Positions 1-5,671 of a stretch of DNA of 7,310 nt are shown here, piece by piece. The translations under genes and the position numbers were made by a program. The stretch lies in assembly GCA_021157555.1 (NCBI GenBank), contig JAGGWL010000307.1, positions 1 through 7,310 on the forward strand, read 5' to 3'. The notes below the pieces were generated by a model. The model did not search any database. It had not been told where the DNA came from and was given only the letters and a program-made list of their open reading frames with translations. The stretch is from Deltaproteobacteria bacterium (lineage in GTDB: Bacteria; Desulfobacterota; Desulfobacteria; Desulfobacterales; BuS5). How positions within the stretch are numbered: position 1 is the first letter of the stretch; each line of letters starts with the position of its first letter.

Positions 1-1
1 G

Positions 2-700
2 GCAACAGCGCTTATCAAAGAGTATTTGATAAAAGGCTTTGCCATGAACGATGAACTGCTGAAAGAAGCAGGAGGCGGAAATTATTTTGATGAGCTTTTA
101 GCTCGTATTCGTGATATTCGTTCATCTGAAAAAGTGTTTTGGCGTAAGGTTTTAGATATTTACGCCACAAGTATCGACTACGACCCAAAAACAGAACAAT
201 CGGTAATGGTATTTAAAACCATACAAAACAAGATGCACTGGGCAACGCATGGAGAAACAGCAGCCGAAACTGTTTATAAACGGGTTAATTCGTCAAAAGA
301 GCATATCGGTTTAACCAACTTTAAAGGAGAAATCCCAACAAAAAAGGAAGTTGAAATTGCTAAAAATTATCTATCAGAGGATGAGTTAAATATTCTTAAC
401 CGTATGGTAACAGCATTTTTGGAAATTGCAGAAATACAAGCCTTAGATAGAACGCCTATGTATATGGTGGATTGGATTAAGCAGTTAGACAGTTTCTTAA
501 AAATGACCAACAAAGATATTTTACAACATTCAGGGACAATCAGTCATCAAAAAGCGATTGAAAAAGCACATAGCGAGTATGATATTTATAAGAAGAAAAT
601 TAACAACAGAGTCACTCAAGTTGAAAAAGACTTTATCGAACAAATTGAGAATAAAACTAAAATGGTTAAGGAACGGGGACGAAATAACTTCCCCAGGTAG
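2..700 (+). CDS. rhuM: RhuM family protein, 5'-partial
   Basis: The reading frame is open from base 2, so this is the C-terminal ~233 codons of a longer gene; the TTG at 26 is internal, not a start. The text is characteristic of the RhuM (virulence protein RhuM, PF13310) family: an 'EYLIKGFAMND' segment, then GGGNYFDELLARIRDIRSSE, 'DIYATSIDYD', 'QNKMHWATHGETAAE', 'HIGLTNFKGEIP' and 'EIAKNYLSEDELNILNRMV'. The missing N-terminus of the family normally holds a DNA-binding-like region. The biochemical role is not known. The family was named from a Salmonella pathogenicity-island gene and is frequently found between type I restriction genes, as here just upstream of hsdR on the same strand. The last ten or so codons (KERGRNNFPR) and the stop are supplied by the palindromic repeat starting near 666, so the original C-terminus has probably been replaced. 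The core domain looks intact. Family call is firm; function is open. Confidence 0.88.
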   Translation, partial: ATALIKEYLIKGFAMNDELLKEAGGGNYFDELLARIRDIRSSEKVFWRKVLDIYATSIDYDPKTEQSVMVFKTIQNKMHWATHGETAAETVYKRVNSSKEHIGLTNFKGEIPTKKEVEIAKNYLSEDELNILNRMVTAFLEIAEIQALDRTPMYMVDWIKQLDSFLKMTNKDILQHSGTISHQKAIEKAHSEYDIYKKKINNRVTQVEKDFIEQIENKTKMVKERGRNNFPR

Positions 701-853
701 GCGCACAGATTTAGGTCATGTTTGTTCGATCTAAAAGTAGAAAAGTTGCAGGAATAGCGAGCTATTTCAAAATTTTTATACTTTTAGATCGGACAAAAAT
801 GGCCTGAAGCTGTGATGGATAGTTGGGGAAGTTAATTCGTCCTCGTTTCTAAG
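666..853. repeat. ~188-bp imperfect palindrome (MITE/REP-like element)
   Basis: The stretch is a nested inverted repeat symmetric about position 759.5. The outer arms are 666-695 and 824-853 (TTAAGGAACG..., ending CCCCA, against TGGGG...CTCGTTTCTAAG). The middle arms are 704-739 and 779-814, which share TTTGT(T/C)CGATCTAAAAGTA and CACAG...AGG(T/C)CAT. The centre is AATAGC-GA-GCTATT at 753-766. No open reading frame of note lies inside, so it is a non-autonomous element. It supplies the end of rhuM and stops where the hsdR ribosome-binding site begins. As RNA it would form a very long hairpin between the two genes and might attenuate hsdR transcription. TAAG follows on both sides in the same direction (667-670 and 850-853), but TTAAG is also attached to the solitary copy at 4031-4035, so it is more likely part of the repeat than a target duplication. 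Confidence 0.85.
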
Positions 854-856
854 GGA
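851..856 (+). promoter_or_regulatory. Ribosome-binding site of hsdR
   Basis: AAGGGA lies 7 bases before the ATG at 864 and is the only good Shine-Dalgarno match nearby. It supports this ATG as the hsdR start. The site touches the right edge of the 666-853 palindrome, so folding of that element in the mRNA could affect access to it. Confidence 0.6.
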
Positions 857-863
857 ATGAAAG

Positions 864-3800
864 ATGCCCGTTGATTATAGCTACAACATGGTTGCCGAAA
901 ACCGTCACAGCACGGTGGTGGCAAAATATCCGCCGGAAAATGTGGGGGAGGTGCAAGAAAAACGCACTGAGTATTATCAAAGCGAGGCAGCGTTAGAAAC
1001 CGCATTTATAAAGCAGTTAAAAACGCAAGGCTACGAGTATCTGCCGATCACCAATGAAGATGCCCTGAAAACCAATTTGCGTACTCAACTGGAAAAACTT
1101 AACAATTTCATCTTTAACAACAAGGAGTGGGAGCAGTTTTTCACCAGCGAGCTTGCCAACCCCAACCAGAGCATTGCCGAAAAAACAACCACCATTCAAG
1201 AGGATTACATCAAAAATCTCAGGCTTGAAAATGGCACGGTTAAAAATATCTATCTGCTGGATAAACAGAGCATCCACAATAACAGTCTGCAAGTCATCAA
1301 TCAATATGCCACTGACCCTGTAGGGGCGAACCCCTGTGTTCGCCCTAACCGCTATGACGTAACAGTGTTGGTCAATGGTCTGCCGATGGTGCATATTGAG
1401 CTTAAACGCCGAGGGGTGGCCATTACCGAAGCATTTAATCAGATTAACCGATACCAACGCGAGAGCTTTTGGGCAGGTAGCGGCTTGTTTGAATATGTTC
1501 AGGTATTCGTTATCTCTAATGGTACTCATAGCAAATATTACAGTAATACCACACGCGCCAAACATATTAAAAACTGTAGGGGCGAATCTCGTGTTCGTCC
1601 AATAACGGGCAAAAAAAGCAGCAATAGTTTTGAGTTTACCAGTTGGTGGGCAGATGCCACAAATAAACCCATACCTGAGTTGATGGATTTTGCCAAAACC
1701 TTTTTTGCCAAACATTCACTGCTTAATATCCTGACCCGCTACTGTGTTTTTACTTCAGAGCAAGAGTTGCTGGCTATGCGTCCGTATCAGATTGTTGCGA
1801 CTGAGCGGATATTAAACTGCATTGAGATAAGCACCAATTACAAAAAGCTCGGCAGTTTAGAGGCAGGCGGATATATCTGGCACACCACAGGATCAGGAAA
1901 AACCCTCACCAGCTTCAAAACGGCGCAACTGGCGAGCAAGTTATCCGATATAGACAAGGTGCTGTTTGTAGTGGATCGAAAAGATCTGGACTACCAGACC
2001 ATGCGTGAATACGACAAGTTTGAAAAAGGGGCGGCAAACAGCAATACCAGCACCCTGGTTTTGAAAAGGCAGCTGGAAGGCTCAAGCACGAATATTATCA
2101 TTACCACGATTCAAAAGTTGGATCGTTTTATAAAGAAAAACAGAGGGCATAAGATATTTCGCGATCACATGGTGATTATCTTTGATGAGTGTCACCGCTC
2201 GCAGTTTGGTGATATGCACGCAGGCATTACCAAAACTTTTAAAAACTACCACCTGTTTGGTTTTACCGGCACCCCTATTTTTGCGGTCAATGCCTCATCG
2301 GGTGGTCGCCCCGATTTAAAAACAACCGAACAAGCCTTTGGCGATAAGCTCCATACCTACACGATTGTTGATGCAATTTCCGATAAAAATGTCTTGCCGT
2401 TTAAGGTGGACTATATCTCTACGATGCGTGAAGAGGAGAATATTGAAGATAAAAAAATAAGCAGTATCGACCGTGAGAAAGCACTCGCATCAAAAGAACG
2501 CTTGAGCAATATTGTTGCTTATATTCGTGAACATTTTGACCAGAAGACCAAACGCAACAGCTTTTATAAAATCAAAGACCGCCGCCTTGCCGGCTTTAAC
2601 TCTATTTTTGCTGTTTCATCTATTGATACAGCAAAAAAATATTATGCTGAATTTAAAAAGCAGACAGAGGGTCTGCCCAGCGACAAGCAACTTAAAATTG
2701 CAACCATCTTTAGTTTTAGTGCAAATGAGGAGGAGTTGGACGGGGTCGCGGATGAAAACTCAGAGGACACCAGTGGGCTGGATGCCGGCTCACGGGATTT
2801 TTTGGATGGGGCTATTATTGACTATAACCAAATATTTGGCACCTCTTACAATACTTCATCGGATAAGTTTCAGAATTACTACAAAGATGTCAGTGAGCGG
2901 GTAAAAAACCGCGAAGTGGATATCCTGATTGTGGTGAATATGTTTTTGACGGGTTTTGACGCGACAACCCTAAACACCTTATGGGTGGATAAAAACATGC
3001 GTTTGCATGGACTCTTACAGGCCTATTCACGCACCAATCGTATTTTGAATAGCGTCAAGAGTTTTGGGAATATTGTCTGCTTTCGCAATCTGGAGGAGGC
3101 CACCAATAAATCAATCGCCCTGTTTGGTGACAAAGAAGCCGGCGGTGTGGTGTTGTTAAAATCTTATGATGAGTATTACAACGGCTATACCAATGAGTGT
3201 AAAGGCGAGGACAAAGAGATACGAGGGTATAAAAGTCTGATTGATGAGTTGTTAGAAAAGTTTCCAGTGGGTGAGCCAATCATCAGCGAACAAGATCAAA
3301 AGGATTTTATCAAGCTCTATGGCACAATTTTGCGGGTGCGTAATATTTTAACCACTTTTGATGAATTTGTGGGCAACGAGATTTTGAGCGAACGAGATGT
3401 GCAGGATTATCACAGCGCCTATATTGACATATACAATGAATTGCGAAATGGTGATGATACAGATAAGGAGAACATCAACGACGATTTAGTGTTTGAAATG
3501 GAGCTTATCAAGCAGATAGAGATTAATATTGATTATATACTAAGGCTGATCAAGAAATACCACGAAGGACACACCAGGGATAAGGAGGTTTTGGTTGATA
3601 TCAATAAGGCGATTGATTCAAGTGTTGAACTTCGCAATAAAAAGGAGCTTATCAATCAGTTTATTACCTCACTTGATGCAGGTTCAAACGTTGATAAGGA
3701 TTGGCAGAAGTTTGTAGAAAGTAAGAAAATCGATGAGCTTGAGCAGATTATTAAAGATGAAAACCTGAACCATGATGCAGCCTGTACTTTTGTAAATAAC

Positions 3801-3971
3801 GCTTTCCGTGATGGTAATGTTGCAATTACCGGTACAGCCATCACCAAGGTTTTACCGCCAGTCTCCCGCTTTTCACCAACAGGAGAACGAACCAAAAAAC
3901 GAGAGAGCGTTCTATCCAGGCTAACTAAATTCTTTGAACGATTTTTTGATATATCCAATAGGGCGTTATAA
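864..3971 (+). CDS. hsdR: Type I restriction enzyme R subunit (HsdR, EcoR124-like)
   Basis: HsdR is the ATP-driven translocase and endonuclease subunit of the type I restriction complex. It works with HsdM and HsdS, which are not in this window, to pull in and cut DNA lacking the host methylation pattern. In order: the PD-(D/E)xK nuclease domain has D165, E179 and K181 (in NRYDVTV and HIELKRRG); the same 14-residue D-to-E spacing is found in EcoR124 HsdR. Helicase domain 1 has the Walker A TTGSGKT (341-347), DECH (441-444) and FTGTP (467-471). Helicase domain 2 has FLTGFDA (694-700) and the arginine motif QAYSRTNR (719-726). A helical C-terminal region follows. The length, 1035 residues, is close to EcoR124 HsdR, and all key residues are present, so the gene is probably functional. 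Two short segments, VGANPCVRP (153-161) and CRGESRVRP (238-246), are translated palindromic DNA repeats inserted in frame. The start is the ATG with AAGGGA upstream. It probably belongs to an hsdM/hsdS/rhuM/hsdR locus, but the large palindrome upstream may weaken cotranscription. Confidence 0.96.
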   Translation: MPVDYSYNMVAENRHSTVVAKYPPENVGEVQEKRTEYYQSEAALETAFIKQLKTQGYEYLPITNEDALKTNLRTQLEKLNNFIFNNKEWEQFFTSELANPNQSIAEKTTTIQEDYIKNLRLENGTVKNIYLLDKQSIHNNSLQVINQYATDPVGANPCVRPNRYDVTVLVNGLPMVHIELKRRGVAITEAFNQINRYQRESFWAGSGLFEYVQVFVISNGTHSKYYSNTTRAKHIKNCRGESRVRPITGKKSSNSFEFTSWWADATNKPIPELMDFAKTFFAKHSLLNILTRYCVFTSEQELLAMRPYQIVATERILNCIEISTNYKKLGSLEAGGYIWHTTGSGKTLTSFKTAQLASKLSDIDKVLFVVDRKDLDYQTMREYDKFEKGAANSNTSTLVLKRQLEGSSTNIIITTIQKLDRFIKKNRGHKIFRDHMVIIFDECHRSQFGDMHAGITKTFKNYHLFGFTGTPIFAVNASSGGRPDLKTTEQAFGDKLHTYTIVDAISDKNVLPFKVDYISTMREEENIEDKKISSIDREKALASKERLSNIVAYIREHFDQKTKRNSFYKIKDRRLAGFNSIFAVSSIDTAKKYYAEFKKQTEGLPSDKQLKIATIFSFSANEEELDGVADENSEDTSGLDAGSRDFLDGAIIDYNQIFGTSYNTSSDKFQNYYKDVSERVKNREVDILIVVNMFLTGFDATTLNTLWVDKNMRLHGLLQAYSRTNRILNSVKSFGNIVCFRNLEEATNKSIALFGDKEAGGVVLLKSYDEYYNGYTNECKGEDKEIRGYKSLIDELLEKFPVGEPIISEQDQKDFIKLYGTILRVRNILTTFDEFVGNEILSERDVQDYHSAYIDIYNELRNGDDTDKENINDDLVFEMELIKQIEINIDYILRLIKKYHEGHTRDKEVLVDINKAIDSSVELRNKKELINQFITSLDAGSNVDKDWQKFVESKKIDELEQIIKDENLNHDAACTFVNNAFRDGNVAITGTAITKVLPPVSRFSPTGERTKKRESVLSRLTKFFERFFDISNRAL
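1320..1349. repeat. Short palindromic repeat inside hsdR, copy 1
   Basis: GTAGGGGCGAA followed by CCCCTGT and GTTCGCCCTAAC makes a hairpin with arms TAGGGGCGAAC (1321-1331) and GTTCGCCCTA (1338-1347), with one bulged G. It is translated as VGANPCVRP (residues 153-161), just four residues before the catalytic D165. Related HsdR proteins, as recalled, have only a short variable linker here, which suggests an in-frame insertion of about 27 bp. A second, similar copy lies at 1576-1600. Confidence 0.8.
1576..1600. repeat. Short palindromic repeat inside hsdR, copy 2
   Basis: GTAGGGGCGAA-TCTCGT-GTTCGTCC repeats the pattern of the copy at 1320-1349: the first 11 bases are identical, and GTTCG follows at nearly the same distance. 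It may continue to about 1610 (CAATAACGGGC), which would pair with the GTTCGTCC side and suggests a truncated larger palindrome. It is read as CRGESRVRP (residues 238-246), in a different frame from copy 1 over its first half, inside a variable loop between the conserved KYYSNTTR and KKSSNSFEFTSWW segments. Confidence 0.75.
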
Positions 3972-4000
3972 CGAAAAAGGTTGTATTTGCTGAATTTTGC

Positions 4001-4035
4001 ATAGTTGGGGAAGTTATTTCGTCCTCGTTCCTTAA
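4001..4035. repeat. Solitary end of the 666-853 palindromic element
   Basis: Bases 4006-4035 are the reverse complement of 666-695 with one difference in 30 (A/G), and 4002-4032 also match the right end of the element (about 821-851) directly with two differences. No second arm is found next to it, so it is a half-copy or remnant. It lies 30 bases after the hsdR stop codon, so hsdR is bracketed by copies of the same repeat end. Confidence 0.8.
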
Positions 4036-4047
4036 TCACCTGTATTG

Positions 4048-4078
4048 TTTTGTAGGGACTACCCTCGTTTCTACAAAA
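4048..4078. terminator. Possible hairpin between convergent genes
   Basis: TTTTGTAG (4048-4055) and CTACAAAA (4071-4078) are perfect 8-base inverted arms around a 15-base spacer. The site sits between the ends of hsdR (plus strand) and the radical SAM gene (minus strand), where a bidirectional terminator is expected. The arms are AT-rich and the loop is large, so it is weak as an intrinsic terminator. It might instead be repeat debris like the neighbouring 4001-4035 copy. Confidence 0.3.
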
Positions 4079-4084
4079 GTTAAT

Positions 4085-5578
4085 TCATTTGCGGCGAACT
4101 ATAAAACGCTTATCGGTTTTAGCAAATTTTAAAAAATCACCAAGGTTAAGAATAAAACGCTTCCAACTGTCCGGAGAATGCCAAATCATGGAAAAATAAT
4201 TAAAAAGTGTTGAAGGACGCGTATAATGTGTTTTGTAAAATTTAGTAAAATATTTTTCCAGCTTTTCCTTTGTCATTCCCTTAGGAATAAATAAAAAATT
4301 CATGCAATCCATTTGTTCCCAGTCTTCATCAAATTTTCCCAGTTTGTTTATATTTTTGTAAATCGGGGAGCCTGGAAATGGGGTGAATTTGGATATATTA
4401 ATCTCGTCAATGGGAAGTGAAAATACATAATCCATACTTTTTTTTATGCTTCCTTCTGATTCGCCTGGCAAACCGATCATTAAAAGCCCTTTGACTCGTA
4501 GTCCCGCCTTTTTAATTAAACATATCTTCTGAGCCAAAAGATCAAGATCCGGATTCTGTCTGTGCATAGCCAGCAAATCTATATCGCCTGTTTCTATGCC
4601 AAGGCTAACCATCCAGCACCCTGCAGCTTTTAGTTGCAAAAGAAGCTCAAAATCAATATGTTCAGCTCTGACAACACAATTGAAAGTGGTTCCCAATGGA
4701 TGGTCAATCAGCATTTGGGTAAACTCTACTACTCTTTTACGATTAAAAGTAAACTGATCATCGTAAAAAGAGAGATGCCGAATCCCAAAGCGTTCTTTTA
4801 AATATTTCAGATGTTCATATAAATATATGGCAGAATTATATCGGAAACTTCGTCGGAAAACAGACCTGTCGCAATAGCTGCATTGATAAGGGCAGCCGCG
4901 GCTGGAAATGCAGCTTGTGCCGGGTGTTTTAGGGTAGTTGAAAATCGGCAGTGTGTATGCTTCGGGATATCCTTGAAGTTTCTCATAAGCCGGAAACGGA
5001 AGCGTATCAAGATCAAGCATCTTCTTTCTGTAACCGGTGAAAAATACTTTTTTATTGTTTTCACGCAACACAATCCCTTCTATTGCTCCGGCCTCATCAT
5101 CCCCCCTTTCAATCAGATCTGCCAGAGTCTGTTCGCCTTCTCCAACAATTGCAAAGTCAACATCCGGAAAGTGATATAAAATTTTTTCTTTCAGGGCTGA
5201 AACATGCGCTCCGCCGAAAACAGTTTTGATATCCGGTTGGATACTTTTTGCAGCTTTGGCAATGCGTATGCCGTCCAAAAAGTTGGAAGTGGTACAGCTA
5301 AAAGCGATATAAGCCGGCTTATGGGATAATAGGTAATCGCGGATAAGATTATCTGCGTTTGGCCTTGCATAGCAATCGACAATTGCGGTTTGTATCCCTC
5401 GCTGTTCAAGAAAGGCTACGATACTGATCAGCCCAATCGACGGCATAATGCTGGCTATTCTGGATATATCATGTGCTGCTGCCTCGACCCTGTAACCGAG
5501 TGGATAAACGAGTAGAATTTTGTTATTGTTTAAAAGAATTATTTCCTTATAACCAGCATGCCCTGTCGGGCACAACAA
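4085..5578 (-). CDS. B12-binding-domain radical SAM protein
   Basis: This is a class B radical SAM enzyme of unknown substrate. The N-terminus (about 20-160) is a cobalamin-binding fold: KILLVYPLGY as first strand, PSIGLISIVAFLEQRG, FGGAHVSAL (121-129) and VGEGEQTL (145-152). The usual DxHxxG cobalt-ligand motif is not seen; the matching place reads VDCYARPN. The radical SAM domain has GCPYQCSYC, giving cluster cysteines C229, C233 and C236, then SLGIETGD (325-332) and GLPGES (369-374). A short C-terminal extension follows. Known relatives carry out methyl transfer, ring formation or other radical chemistry in lipid, hopanoid, bacteriochlorophyll or natural-product pathways; nothing here picks one. 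The gene stands alone, with its own promoter. The start is uncertain: no ATG precedes the first strand, the TTG codons at 5578 and 5575 lack a ribosome-binding site, and the first in-frame ATG (about codon 45) would remove part of the B12 domain. Confidence 0.9.
   Translation of the reverse strand: MLCPTGHAGYKEIILLNNNKILLVYPLGYRVEAAAHDISRIASIMPSIGLISIVAFLEQRGIQTAIVDCYARPNADNLIRDYLLSHKPAYIAFSCTTSNFLDGIRIAKAAKSIQPDIKTVFGGAHVSALKEKILYHFPDVDFAIVGEGEQTLADLIERGDDEAGAIEGIVLRENNKKVFFTGYRKKMLDLDTLPFPAYEKLQGYPEAYTLPIFNYPKTPGTSCISSRGCPYQCSYCDRSVFRRSFRYNSAIYLYEHLKYLKERFGIRHLSFYDDQFTFNRKRVVEFTQMLIDHPLGTTFNCVVRAEHIDFELLLQLKAAGCWMVSLGIETGDIDLLAMHRQNPDLDLLAQKICLIKKAGLRVKGLLMIGLPGESEGSIKKSMDYVFSLPIDEINISKFTPFPGSPIYKNINKLGKFDEDWEQMDCMNFLFIPKGMTKEKLEKYFTKFYKTHYTRPSTLFNYFSMIWHSPDSWKRFILNLGDFLKFAKTDKRFIVRRK
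5544..5572 (-). promoter_or_regulatory. Leader hairpin and Shine-Dalgarno-like site of the radical SAM gene
   Basis: Read on the minus strand, TGCCC-GACA-GGGCA (5572-5559) is a perfect 5-bp GC-rich hairpin, followed by AAGGA (5548-5544). AAGGA is the only ribosome-binding-site-like sequence near the start of this gene, and 4 bases after it comes an in-frame ATT (5539). Translation may therefore start at a rare ATT after the hairpin instead of at TTG 5578. An ATG at 5560 is in another frame and gives only a 6-codon reading frame. Confidence 0.35.
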
Positions 5579-5601
5579 AAAATGAAAGATTGTCTACTTT
5601 T

Positions 5602-5630
5602 TTTATAGGACTATATTGATTGTATGTAAA
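5602..5630 (-). promoter_or_regulatory. Sigma70-type promoter of the radical SAM gene
   Basis: On the minus strand, TTTACA (5630-5625) and TATAAA (5607-5602) are separated by exactly 17 bases; each hexamer matches the sigma70 consensus at 5 of 6 positions. Transcription would start near 5595, just before the gene. The perfect palindrome 5640-5659 lies 9 bases upstream of the -35 hexamer. Confidence 0.6.
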
Positions 5631-5639
5631 ATTTAATCC

Positions 5640-5659
5640 AACCACAATATATTGTGGTT
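5640..5659. promoter_or_regulatory. Perfect 20-bp palindrome (operator or terminator)
   Basis: AACCACAATATATTGTGGTT is its own exact reverse complement. It lies 12 bases past the stop of the ATPase gene and immediately upstream of the -35 box of the radical SAM promoter. A gapless dyad with AT-rich centre is typical of a dimeric regulator's binding site. As RNA it could also act as the ATPase gene's terminator, but no strong U-run follows, so the operator reading is preferred. Confidence 0.5.
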
Positions 5660-5671
5660 AAAGTAACTCTT

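Noticed and set aside
26..28. TTG as the start of the RhuM gene
   Set aside because: The frame is open and family-like (EYLIKGF) upstream of it to base 2, so the gene simply enters from outside the window.
667..853. TAAG as a 4-bp target-site duplication around the palindrome
   Set aside because: TTAAG is also attached to the solitary copy at 4031-4035, so it is probably part of the repeat.
1320..1610. Two GTAGGGGCGAA repeats as a CRISPR-like or tandem array
   Set aside because: Only two copies, about 230 bases of conserved HsdR coding sequence between them, and both are palindromic and translated in frame.
1017..1715. 232-codon minus-strand reading frame within hsdR
   Set aside because: It lies fully antisense to conserved HsdR nuclease-domain codons and resembles no family.
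3656..4039. Minus-strand reading frame beginning MIKERGRNNFPN
   Set aside because: It is antisense to hsdR and starts inside the repeat at 4001-4035; its likeness to the RhuM tail reflects the shared repeat, not a shared gene.
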